Shown here piece by piece: positions 1-6,822 of a DNA stretch of 17,873 nt. The notes beneath the pieces were generated by a model. The model did not search any database, was not told the origin of the DNA, and worked only from the letters and a program-made list of their open reading frames with translations. The first letter of the stretch is position 1. Each line of letters opens with the position of its first letter. The translations under genes and the position numbers were made by a program. This DNA comes from Chloroflexota bacterium (GTDB taxonomy: Bacteria; Chloroflexota; Limnocylindria; Limnocylindrales; CSP1-4): assembly GCA_021785115.1 (NCBI GenBank), contig JAJYGO010000099.1:1-17873 (forward strand), read 5' to 3'.

Positions 1-844
1 TCGCGAGGCGGTGGACGCCGACTGGCAGGAGGCGGGGCGAATCTGCTACGAGGCGTTCGCCACCCTGGCCGATCGCCACGGCTTCCCGCACGACTTCCCG
101 ACCGTCGCTGCCGCGGCCGAGCCGATCCGCTGGATGATCAACCATCCGGGCTTCTACTCGGTCGTCGCCGAGGAGGACGGGCACATCCTCGGCAGCAACT
201 TCATGGACGAGCGGTCGATCATCTCGGCGATCGGGCCGATCAGCGTCGATCCGGGCGCGCAGAACCACCAGGTCGGCCGACTGCTCATGCAGGCCGCGCT
301 CGACCACGCGACCGCCCGCGGCGCCGCGGGCGTGCGGCTGCTCCAGATCGCGTACCACAACCGGTCGCTGAGCCTGTACGCGAAGCTGGGCATGGACGTG
401 CGCGGCTCGTTCGCCGCCATGCACGGGGAACCGGTCCGCATCGCCATGCCGGGATACGCGGTGCGCGCGGCCACCCCCGACGACGAGGCGGCCTGCAACG
501 CACTCTGCACGCGCGTCCACGGGCACAGCCGCGCGGCCGAGGTTCACGGGGCGATCGAGGCCGGGGAGGCGACGGTGGTCGAGCACCTGGGCGGGATCAC
601 CGGGTACACGACCGGGATCACCTACTTCTCACACTCCGTCGCGGAGACGAACGACGATCTCCGGGCGCTCATCGTGGCCGCTCCGGACTACGGGACCCCG
701 GGGTTCCTGGTCCCGCTGGCCAACGCCGACCTGTTCCGGTGGTGCCTCGAGCACGGGCTGCGGGTCTTCTTCGTGCTGAACATGATGACGATCGGCCTGT
801 ACCAGGATCCTCGCGGCGCCTACATGCCGTCCGTGGGCTATTGA
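1..844 (+). CDS. GNAT-family N-acetyltransferase, two-domain, 5' end cut by window
   Basis: This is probably an acetyl-CoA-dependent N-acetyltransferase of unknown substrate. The first GNAT domain spans about residues 1-140, counted from the GTG at position 11. Its acetyl-CoA loop is seen around residues 77-95 (ISVDPGAQNHQVGRLLM), followed by the usual N-x-x-S-x-x-L-Y-x-x-L-G helix (residues 117-127). A second, weaker GNAT-like half follows from about residue 150 (YAVRAATPDDEAACNAL). The reading frame stays open to the left edge of the window. The residues before the GTG (REA, then VDADWQEAGRICYEAF) look like the inside of a GNAT N-terminus, so the true start probably lies upstream and the gene is partial. 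Its stop overlaps the next start (TTGA), which suggests translational coupling with the phosphatase. The GNAT family call is firm; the substrate is unknown. Confidence 0.85.
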   Translation, partial: REAVDADWQEAGRICYEAFATLADRHGFPHDFPTVAAAAEPIRWMINHPGFYSVVAEEDGHILGSNFMDERSIISAIGPISVDPGAQNHQVGRLLMQAALDHATARGAAGVRLLQIAYHNRSLSLYAKLGMDVRGSFAAMHGEPVRIAMPGYAVRAATPDDEAACNALCTRVHGHSRAAEVHGAIEAGEATVVEHLGGITGYTTGITYFSHSVAETNDDLRALIVAAPDYGTPGFLVPLANADLFRWCLEHGLRVFFVLNMMTIGLYQDPRGAYMPSVGY

Positions 845-1680
845 CCGCGGACACCGGGCGCCCCATCGGCGCCGTCACCACCTCCATCCCGTCCGCGCCC
901 AATCTCCGCGACCTGGGTGGCCATCGCACCGCGGACGGCGCCCGCATCCGCCGCGGCCTTCTCTATCGATCCACGGCACTCGACCGGCTGGAGGGCGACG
1001 ACGCGCTTGCGTTCGCCCGCCTCGGAGTCCGCACCGTCTTCGATCTGCGGACCGAGCCGGAGCGACGCGCGGCACCGGACCGGCTCCCGGAGGGGACACG
1101 CCGCGTGATCGTCGACGTCATCGGCGACGAGGAACTGGGGGGCCCGGCTCAGCTGCACGGCATCCTGGATGACCCCCGGCTCGCCGGGACGATCCTGGGA
1201 GACGGGCGCGCGACCGCGATGTGGACGGACCACTTCCGGGACTTCGTCCGGCTGCCCAGCGCGCGGCGCGCGTACGGGCAGCTCTTCCGGGATCTCGCCC
1301 GCGAGGACCACCGGCCGGCGCTGGTGCACTGCTCCACCGGGAAGGATCGCACGGGCTGGGCCGCCGCGGCGTTCCTGCTCCTGATGGGCGTCCCCGGGGA
1401 CGAGGTGATGGCGGACTACCTGGCGAGCGAGCGCTTCCTGCAGCCGGTGCTGGCACGGATCCTGTGCGCGTTTGCCGAGAAGGGCGGGGACCCCGATCTC
1501 ATCCGCCCGATCTTCGGGGTGCAGCCGGATTTCCTGCGCGCCGCGATCGACGAGATGCGCGGCCTGTTCGGCTCCGTCGAGAGGTACTTCGCCGACGGCC
1601 TGGACGTCCCGGCCCCGGTGCAGCACGCGCTCCGCGAGGCGTTCCTCGAGGTGGCGCCGACGACGCCTCACGCGGCTTGA
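841..1680 (+). CDS. Tyrosine/serine protein phosphatase (Y_phosphatase3 type)
   Basis: The protein has the Cys-x5-Arg phosphatase signature HCSTGKDRTG, with nucleophile Cys164 and Arg170. The N-terminal motif NLRDLGGHRTADG (residues 21-33) followed by GLLYRS is typical of the Tyr/Ser phosphatases grouped as Y_phosphatase3 (MptpB/LipA-like). Family members dephosphorylate phosphotyrosine, phosphoserine and sometimes phosphoinositides, and this one is presumably cytosolic. No signal peptide is seen. At 279 residues it has normal family length. I chose the TTG at 841 because it overlaps the upstream stop as TTGA and sits just before the conserved N-terminus. The in-frame ATG at 739 would overlap the GNAT gene by about 100 bases and adds a non-homologous Arg-rich stretch. 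No dedicated kinase partner is visible nearby. Confidence 0.88.
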   Translation: MTADTGRPIGAVTTSIPSAPNLRDLGGHRTADGARIRRGLLYRSTALDRLEGDDALAFARLGVRTVFDLRTEPERRAAPDRLPEGTRRVIVDVIGDEELGGPAQLHGILDDPRLAGTILGDGRATAMWTDHFRDFVRLPSARRAYGQLFRDLAREDHRPALVHCSTGKDRTGWAAAAFLLLMGVPGDEVMADYLASERFLQPVLARILCAFAEKGGDPDLIRPIFGVQPDFLRAAIDEMRGLFGSVERYFADGLDVPAPVQHALREAFLEVAPTTPHAA

Positions 1681-1704
1681 CGTGCGCCCGGCGTGCAGTA
1701 GACT
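1677..1704 (+). promoter_or_regulatory. Candidate sigma-70-type promoter of the large operon
   Basis: TTGACG (1677-1682) and TAGACT (1699-1704) are separated by 16 bases, a good match to a housekeeping promoter. The -35 box overlaps the stop codon of the phosphatase gene. Transcription would begin near 1711, about 215 bases before the first large gene. This is inferred from sequence only. Confidence 0.55.
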
Positions 1705-1712
1705 CGGGACCA

Positions 1713-1856
1713 ATGATTATCGATTATCGCGAGAGCGACGCGCCGGGACGGCCCGGGGCCACCGCGGCTGCGGCGACATCGGGCGTTCGCGTGCGCGGTC
1801 GCGGTCGCGGTCGCGGGCGATCGGCAGGCAGGCGTCCGGTGATTCGGCCGGCGTGA
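1713..1856 (+). CDS. Possible leaderless 47-codon Arg-rich ORF in the operon leader
   Basis: An ATG lies 8 bases after the TAGACT box, almost exactly at the predicted transcription start, which is the arrangement of leaderless genes in high-GC bacteria. The frame runs 47 codons, begins MIIDYRESDAPGRPG, contains an RGRGRGRGR run made by the hexamer repeat, and ends 72 bases before the swivel-protein gene. Against it, third-position GC is only about two thirds by my count, clearly below the surrounding genes, and I recognise no homologue. It could be a leader peptide, a small regulatory ORF, or simply an open frame over a regulatory leader. The last is the most likely single reading. Confidence 0.22.
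   Translation: MIIDYRESDAPGRPGATAAAATSGVRVRGRGRGRGRSAGRRPVIRPA
1715..1728 (+). repeat. GATTATC tandem repeat at transcription start, possible operator
   Basis: Two perfect adjacent copies of the 7-mer GATTATC form an AT-rich island in otherwise GC-rich DNA, about 4-18 bases downstream of the predicted transcription start. The position suits a repressor site, possibly for one of the two GntR proteins encoded in the operon. The repeat is direct rather than the inverted form GntR dimers usually prefer (only the central ATCGAT is palindromic). Confidence 0.35.
1794..1817 (+). repeat. CGCGGT hexamer tandem repeat, nearly four copies
   Basis: Three exact copies of CGCGGT are followed by CGCGGG, in the leader between the promoter and the swivel-protein gene. 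In the frame of the possible 47-codon ORF it reads as alternating Arg and Gly. It may be slippage-prone. Confidence 0.7.
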
Positions 1857-1916
1857 ACGTCGCCGCAGGTTCCTCCCCGAGAACGGTCCGCGGGCGCGGC
1901 CCGGACTCCGCAGACC

Positions 1917-1922
1917 AAGAGG
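1917..1922 (+). promoter_or_regulatory. Ribosome binding site for the swivel-protein gene
   Basis: AAGAGG lies 6 bases before the ATG at 1929 and supports that start. Confidence 0.55.
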
Positions 1923-1928
1923 TCGGAG

Positions 1929-3719
1929 ATGGCTGAGGGCAAGGAAGCGGTCCTGGGCGAAGAGGTACTGGGGCAGTTCCTGGGGGACGAGGCGTTCCCC
2001 GTCGAATGGGCATCACGGGCCGAGCAGGACCTCTTCTGGGTCTACGACGACCTGCACTGTCCGCACCCCCTGAGCCCGATGTACTACGACATCGGCGGCT
2101 GGTGGCTGACCTGCGACCACATGTTCCGACGGTTCGGCACGCCCTTCGCCTGTGACTGGATCACGAAGAACGTGAACGGCTATCTCTACACCGCCGCCGT
2201 TCCGGCGAGACCCGACGTCCAGGTCGACGCCATGGAGTACGGCGCCCGTTACGGGGCGCGGGTGCCGCTCGACCCGGAGTACCCGAACCGGATCGGCGCG
2301 TACCTCGACACCGTGCTGCCGGTCTACGGGCGGGAGTTCGCGGATGCGTGGCGTGACCGTCTGGTTCCCGAGATGCAGCGCAACTTCGCCTACCTCGAGA
2401 GCCAGCTGGACCGCCAGGACGAGCTCGACCTTCCGGATCTCGCGTGCCTGCTCGAGGATGCGATCGACGTCCACGATCGCCACTGGAAGATCCACTGGAT
2501 GCTCAACTTCGCGCAGCTCTCCGCCACGCTGAACCTCCGGGCGGTGGCCCAGCGCACGCGCGGCGAGATCGACGAGGCGCTCCTGGGGCGACTCCAGAAC
2601 TCGGCCCGCGATCGCAACTGGGACTCGATCGAGGCCCTCTGGAAGATGAAGGAGGAGGTCCGGTCGGACGGCGAGCTCTCCGCCGCCTTCCGCCAGGAGA
2701 CGGTGCAGGAGGTCATCGCCGCCCTCTCCGCCACCGAGCGCGGGAGGCGGTTCATCGCGGAACGCGTGGAGCCGTACCAGCGCGAGTTCGGCTGGCACGC
2801 CGTCTGGAGCCACGAGTTCGTCTTCCCGACGGTGCGCGAACAGATGGAGCCTGTCATCGAGATCGTCCGCGGCTACATCGACACGGACTACGACTACCCC
2901 TCGACGATCAAGGCCATGGAGGACGACATCGCCCGGGCATCCGAGGAGATCCTCGCGGGGCTGGAGGGCGAGGCGCTCGAGGCGATGCGGGCGGCCAACG
3001 AGATCAACCTCAGGATGGCGCCCCTCACGCCCGACCACCACTTCTACATCGACCAGGGCGCCAACGCGCACCTCCGGCTGGTGCTGGTCGCCATCGGTCG
3101 CAAGCTCGTGGCACGGGGGCTCCTCGATGCGCAGGACGACGTGATCTTCCTGCGGTACAACGAACTCCGCGAGTTCATCGGAAACCCGTCGGCACTGGAC
3201 GCGCGCGGCCTGGTCGCGGCACGAAGGGCCGAACGGGAGCACGCCTACACCTTCCGGCCCAGGGACTGGATCGGGACGGCCACGCCGAGCCAGCTCGCGT
3301 TCCCGTACCTCACCAACTGGGGCTTCCCCGACAAGTTCTACCGGAAGCCGTCGGAGGTGGTGGGCCAGGTCACCGGGATCGGCGGCTCCCCGGGCGTTGT
3401 CGAGGGGATCGCCCGGGTCGTCCTCCGGGAGGAGCAGTTCGACGAGGTGCGGGCCGGCGAGATCGTCGTCTGCCAGATGACCAACCCCGCGTGGGTGGTG
3501 CTCTTCACCAAGATCATCGGCCTCGTGACGGACGCCGGGGGGACCACGTCGCATCCCGCCGTGCTGTCACGGGAGTTCGGCATTCCCGCCGTCGTGGGGG
3601 CCTCGGTGGCCACGCACGTGATCCGGGGCGGTGATCGCATCCGCGTCAACGGCACCTCCGGCCTCGTCGAGATCGTGCAGGCGGCGGCGCAGCCGAAGAA
3701 CGACCTGTTCGGCGTGTAG
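1929..3719 (+). CDS. PEP-utilizing swivel-domain (phosphohistidine) protein, PpsA-like
   Basis: The C-terminal 110 residues are a PEP-utilizing-enzyme mobile (swivel) domain. It starts at GSPGVVEGIARV (486-497) and carries the phosphoacceptor histidine in GGTTSHPAVLSREFGIPAVVG (key residue His542). In PEP synthase, pyruvate phosphate dikinase, rifampin phosphotransferase and phenylphosphate synthase this histidine carries phosphate between an ATP-grasp domain and the acceptor. The N-terminal 480 residues are a largely helical domain with CPHPLSPMYYD near residues 44-54, comparable to the substrate-binding part of rifampin phosphotransferase or to the roughly 70-kDa PpsA subunit of phenylphosphate synthase. 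No ATP-grasp domain is present in the protein or elsewhere in the window, so it must be phosphorylated by another protein. At 596 residues it matches PpsA-like size. It is first in the operon, 14 bases before a GntR gene. The acceptor is unknown; rifampin resistance is an alternative but unsupported. Confidence 0.85.
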   Translation: MAEGKEAVLGEEVLGQFLGDEAFPVEWASRAEQDLFWVYDDLHCPHPLSPMYYDIGGWWLTCDHMFRRFGTPFACDWITKNVNGYLYTAAVPARPDVQVDAMEYGARYGARVPLDPEYPNRIGAYLDTVLPVYGREFADAWRDRLVPEMQRNFAYLESQLDRQDELDLPDLACLLEDAIDVHDRHWKIHWMLNFAQLSATLNLRAVAQRTRGEIDEALLGRLQNSARDRNWDSIEALWKMKEEVRSDGELSAAFRQETVQEVIAALSATERGRRFIAERVEPYQREFGWHAVWSHEFVFPTVREQMEPVIEIVRGYIDTDYDYPSTIKAMEDDIARASEEILAGLEGEALEAMRAANEINLRMAPLTPDHHFYIDQGANAHLRLVLVAIGRKLVARGLLDAQDDVIFLRYNELREFIGNPSALDARGLVAARRAEREHAYTFRPRDWIGTATPSQLAFPYLTNWGFPDKFYRKPSEVVGQVTGIGGSPGVVEGIARVVLREEQFDEVRAGEIVVCQMTNPAWVVLFTKIIGLVTDAGGTTSHPAVLSREFGIPAVVGASVATHVIRGGDRIRVNGTSGLVEIVQAAAQPKNDLFGV

Positions 3720-3733
3720 GACCTGTTGGCCCG

Positions 3734-4507
3734 ATGCCATCGATCTCGCGCGACGTCCTGAGCGACCAGATCGAGGACCATCTCCTGCAGGCGATCCTCG
3801 ACGGCCGGTATCCGCCCGGATCCCGCATCGTCGAGACGCGGGTGGCGCGCGAGCTCGGCGTGAGCCAGACCCCCGTCCGCGAGGCGCTGCGCGATCTCGA
3901 GGCGCTCGGCGTGGTGGAGATCACCTCATTCCGCGGAGCGAGCGTTCGACGACCCGGCAAGGCGGAGCTGCTGGAGGCATACGGCGTCCGGGCCGAGCTC
4001 GAGGCACTCGCCGCGCGACTCGCCCTGGCACACATCTCCGACGCAGTGCTCGACGAACTGCAGGTGCTCATCGACGAGATGCGGGAGGCCGCGGCGGCCG
4101 GCGACCGGCACACCGAGGCGCTGGTGGACGGCCGGTTCCACGCGCGACTCGTCACGGCGACCGGGAACCACACGCTCGAGCGCGTCTGGCGCTACCTCCT
4201 GCCGGTGGCGCGTACGTACATCACGCTCGCGGCGCCGGGCGTGGACGCGATCGCGGCCGCGGACCTGCACCGACCGATCCTCGACGCGCTCCGCCTGCGT
4301 GACCCGGAGCTCGCGGCGGCGTCGATCCGCCGCCACTTCGAGGTGGCGGGCGCCACGTTCGAGGCGACCTTCGCGGACGGGTTCTCGATCTCCGGGGGCA
4401 GCGCTTCGCCGGCGCGCGACGCCGCGACCGGGCGCCCGGGAGGCGCGAGCCCCGCGATGGAACCGATGACCGACCTGATCGCCACCGGCAGTCGCGAGAG
4501 CGCGTAG
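3734..4507 (+). CDS. GntR-family transcriptional regulator, FadR/FCD subfamily
   Basis: This is a DNA-binding regulator of 257 residues. The winged helix-turn-helix covers about residues 7-72, with the typical ETRVARELGVSQTPVREALR (34-53). The FCD ligand domain follows from about residue 78, with likely metal ligands Asp132, His136, His179 and His201 in the usual spacing (VDGRFHARLV; LHRPILDAL; IRRHF). FCD regulators usually sense small carboxylic acids, sugar acids or related catabolites, often through a bound metal. The roughly 45 residues after the domain, rich in Gly, Ala and Ser, are probably disordered. The gene follows the swivel gene by 14 bases without a strong ribosome binding site, so it is probably cotranscribed and may act on the promoter at 1677-1704. 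The ligand is unknown. Confidence 0.93.
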   Translation: MPSISRDVLSDQIEDHLLQAILDGRYPPGSRIVETRVARELGVSQTPVREALRDLEALGVVEITSFRGASVRRPGKAELLEAYGVRAELEALAARLALAHISDAVLDELQVLIDEMREAAAAGDRHTEALVDGRFHARLVTATGNHTLERVWRYLLPVARTYITLAAPGVDAIAAADLHRPILDALRLRDPELAAASIRRHFEVAGATFEATFADGFSISGGSASPARDAATGRPGGASPAMEPMTDLIATGSRESA

Positions 4508-4576
4508 CCGGCGGCCGCCCGGGGCGACCACGGGCGCGGACCTGGACCGTGACCATGACAGACGAGTGAGAGGCAG

Positions 4577-5464
4577 ATGAACGAACCGCTGCAACTGTCC
4601 GAGGAGATGTCCGCGGGGGCGGCACGGCTTCGCGTCGACGTCCATGGCGGCGAGCCGCGAGAGCACGTCCTGGAGGACATGAACTTCCTGAACTACCGGC
4701 TCGCGGATGTGCGACTCGAGCCCGCGGTCACGCTGGGCGAGCCGGACATCGTCTGGCACCAGGACGGCCCCAGGGACATCGCCTACGACGGACGCCGCGT
4801 GACGTTCACTGGCCCGTGGCCCGCCGGGCCGATCCAGAAGGTCGTGGTCGCCATTCTGGCGCTCCGCATGGAGGCCGCCGGGCTGCACCCCTTCCACGCG
4901 TCCGCGGTCCGGTACCGCGGCAGGACCGTGATGTTCCTGGGGGGCGAGTCGAACCACGGCAAGTCGATGGCCCAGATCGAGGCATGCCGGCGCGGGGCCC
5001 TGCTGGTGTCGACCGAGACCACGGTGGTCGACGAGGCAGGCCGTGCGGTGGTCGGCTCGAAGGAGCCGTTCATCAAGAAGCGGACCGAAGGAACGGAGCG
5101 GGCGGACAAGGCGGCGCCCGACCGCGGCGTCGAGAAGTTCTTCGGCGCGATGCCCAGCTGGGGCCTGTACACTCAGCCGAGCGTCGTGGACATCGTCGTG
5201 GTGCCGGCCATCGATGGCAACTTCGATCCGACCCTGGCCGAGATGATTCCGTTCGAGCGCCAGTTCCAGACGCTCCACTCCCTGCAGAACTACTTCCTCT
5301 TGAACGAGCTGCTCGCGGCCGGCTTCCCCATGCCGATCGTGGACACCGAGGAGCTGCGCAGGGCGCGCGCGGGGTTCGTGGCGCGCTTCTCCGAGCGACC
5401 CTACTACTTCGTCCGGGCGGCCACCCCACAGGTGCTGATGGACGAGGTGGAAGCGGTGCTCTGA
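4577..5464 (+). CDS. HPr-kinase-like P-loop protein
   Basis: The central region resembles the catalytic core of HPr kinase/phosphorylase: FHASAVRYRGRTVMFLGG (106-123) runs into a Walker A motif, GGESNHGKS (122-130), then RRGALLVSTETTVVDEAG. In true HprK the last segment reads LVADD; here the acidic pair is replaced by Thr146-Glu147. The N-terminal 75 residues and the C-terminal 110 residues (from about VEKFFGAMPSWGLYTQ) do not match classic HprK parts that I recognise. No HPr, EI or PTS gene is present, so a role in carbon catabolite repression is unlikely. The gene lies between the regulator and the molybdenum hydroxylase genes. It might phosphorylate a small molecule or the swivel protein, or act as an ATP-dependent maturation factor. 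GAGAGG at 4568-4573 precedes the ATG by only 3 bases. The P-loop and fold family are fairly secure; the function is not. Confidence 0.65.
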   Translation: MNEPLQLSEEMSAGAARLRVDVHGGEPREHVLEDMNFLNYRLADVRLEPAVTLGEPDIVWHQDGPRDIAYDGRRVTFTGPWPAGPIQKVVVAILALRMEAAGLHPFHASAVRYRGRTVMFLGGESNHGKSMAQIEACRRGALLVSTETTVVDEAGRAVVGSKEPFIKKRTEGTERADKAAPDRGVEKFFGAMPSWGLYTQPSVVDIVVVPAIDGNFDPTLAEMIPFERQFQTLHSLQNYFLLNELLAAGFPMPIVDTEELRRARAGFVARFSERPYYFVRAATPQVLMDEVEAVL

Positions 5465-5479
5465 GCGGGCACGCGAGCG

Positions 5480-6340
5480 ATGCACCCCTTCGCCTACGAA
5501 CGACCGGGGTCCCTGGCCGAGGCAATCGCCCTGCTGGGGCGGCACGGAGCCGAGGCGCGCCTCCTCGCGGGCGGGACGGACCTCATCATCCGGCTGCGCG
5601 ACGGGAGCCTGCGGCCCTCCGTCGTGATCGACCTGAAGCGGGTGGAGGAGCTCAGACCGGCGATCCGCGAGGAGGACGGCCGCCTGTCGATCAGCGCGAC
5701 GTCGGTGATGACGGACATCGCGGCCGACCCGCGGGTGCGTCGCCACTTCGTGGCGCTGGCCGAGGCCGCGGCCGTCATCGGTTCGGTGCAGATCCGCAAC
5801 CGCGCCACGCTGGCGGGCAACATCTGCAACGCGTCCCCGGCCGCCGACACCGCGCCGTCCCTGCTCGTGTACGGGGCGGTGGTGGTCGCCGCGGGGCCGG
5901 CGGGGACGCGCCGCATCCCGATCGACGAGTTCTTCGTGCGGTCCGGAGCGACCACCCTGCAGCGTGACGAGCTGGTTGCCGCGGTCGAGCTGCCGCTGCC
6001 CGCCCGGCGGATCGGCGCGGCGCACGTCCGCCGCACGCGGCGGCGCGGTCACGATCTCGCGTCGGTCACGCTCACGTGCGGCGTCGACGACGCGGGGGTG
6101 ACCCGACTGGCCTACGGGAGCGTCGGCCCCCGTCCCGTGCTGGAAGTGGACGAGAGCGGCACCCTGGCCGATCCCGGCTCCACCGGGGAGGCCAGGGCCG
6201 GCGTCCTGGAGCGGATGTTCCTGGGGGCCAGTCCCTCGCCGCGCTCGATGCGAGCCAGCCCCGAGTACCGGGTGGCGATGCTGCGCGCCCTCGGCGAACG
6301 GGCGCTTCGAATGGCGCTCGACAGGCTGGGCGGGGGGTGA
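5480..6340 (+). CDS. Molybdenum hydroxylase FAD-binding subunit (CoxM/XdhB-like)
   Basis: This is the medium, FAD-binding subunit of a xanthine dehydrogenase/CO dehydrogenase-family hydroxylase. It passes electrons from the iron-sulfur subunit to an acceptor. FAD-binding motifs are LLAGGTDLI (28-36) and TLAGNICNASPAADTAP (110-126), the two signature loops of the family. RRTRRRGHDLASV marks the start of the C-terminal CO_deh_flav_C domain. The length of 286 residues is normal. There are no cysteine residues suggesting an additional FeS cluster. It is the first gene of the FAD, FeS, Mo order seen in coxMSL-type operons, and starts 15 bases after the HPr-kinase-like gene. The subunit call is firm; the substrate is set by the large subunit. 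Confidence 0.95.
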   Translation: MHPFAYERPGSLAEAIALLGRHGAEARLLAGGTDLIIRLRDGSLRPSVVIDLKRVEELRPAIREEDGRLSISATSVMTDIAADPRVRRHFVALAEAAAVIGSVQIRNRATLAGNICNASPAADTAPSLLVYGAVVVAAGPAGTRRIPIDEFFVRSGATTLQRDELVAAVELPLPARRIGAAHVRRTRRRGHDLASVTLTCGVDDAGVTRLAYGSVGPRPVLEVDESGTLADPGSTGEARAGVLERMFLGASPSPRSMRASPEYRVAMLRALGERALRMALDRLGGG

Positions 6341-6345
6341 GACGG

Positions 6346-6822
6346 ATGAGCGACACGATCCCGATCCAGCTGACGGTCAACGGCCGCCAGCGCTCGCTCC
6401 GCGTGGCCCCCCACCACACGCTCCTCGACGTCCTGCGGGACGACCTGGATCTGACGGGGGCCAAGGAGTGCTGCCTCGTGGGCGAGTGCGGCGCATGCAC
6501 CGTGATCGTCGACGGGCGCACGGTCGACTCGTGCCTGGTGCTGGCGGTCGAGGTCGACGGCGCCTCCGTCACGACGGTCGAAGGGCTCGCCCGGGACGGG
6601 AGCCTGAGCCCGCTCCAGCAGGCGTTCCTGGACCGGGGCGCGGCGCAGTGCGGGTACTGCATCCCGGGCCAGCTCATGTCGGCGCACGCGCTGCTCGAGA
6701 CGAACCCCCACCCGTCCCTCGACGACGTCCAGGAAGGCCTAGCCGGCAACCTCTGTCGCTGCGCCGGCTACCAGCAGATCGTGGACGCGGTCCTGGCGGC
6801 CGCGGACGGAGCGGACCGGTGA
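6346..6822 (+). CDS. Molybdenum hydroxylase [2Fe-2S] subunit (CoxS/XdhA-like)
   Basis: This is the small electron-transfer subunit with two [2Fe-2S] clusters. The plant-ferredoxin-type N-terminal domain uses Cys43, Cys48, Cys51 and Cys63 (CLVGECGACTV, then DSC). The C-terminal helical domain uses Cys102, Cys105, Cys137 and Cys139 (QCGYCIPGQL; NLCRCAGYQQI). An additional Cys42 replaces the glycine usual in KEGC. I chose the ATG at 6346, five bases after the preceding stop and just before the beta strand IQLTVNG, giving a typical 158-residue protein; an upstream start would overlap the FAD gene. Its stop overlaps the next GTG start (GTGA), indicating translational coupling. Confidence 0.96.
   Translation: MSDTIPIQLTVNGRQRSLRVAPHHTLLDVLRDDLDLTGAKECCLVGECGACTVIVDGRTVDSCLVLAVEVDGASVTTVEGLARDGSLSPLQQAFLDRGAAQCGYCIPGQLMSAHALLETNPHPSLDDVQEGLAGNLCRCAGYQQIVDAVLAAADGADR

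Noticed and set aside
739..840. An ATG start at 739 for the protein phosphatase
   Set aside because: It would overlap the acetyltransferase by about 100 bases and adds residues unlike the family; the TTG at 841 fits better.
1794..1817. The CGCGGT repeat as part of a CRISPR array
   Set aside because: The units are six bases long with no spacers, so it is a simple tandem repeat.
1730..1916. A riboswitch (for example a molybdenum-cofactor element) in the long operon leader
   Set aside because: The length and position would suit one, but I could not recognise any conserved core. A covariance-model search of 1711-1928 would decide it.
4577..5464. Annotation as a true HPr kinase acting in carbon catabolite repression
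   Set aside because: The acidic catalytic pair is changed, the flanking regions differ and no HPr or PTS gene is present.
3926..6052. A 708-codon minus-strand open frame across the GntR, P-loop and FAD-subunit genes
   Set aside because: It spans three well-supported plus-strand genes and their gaps and shows no recognisable domain; it is an artefact of high GC content.
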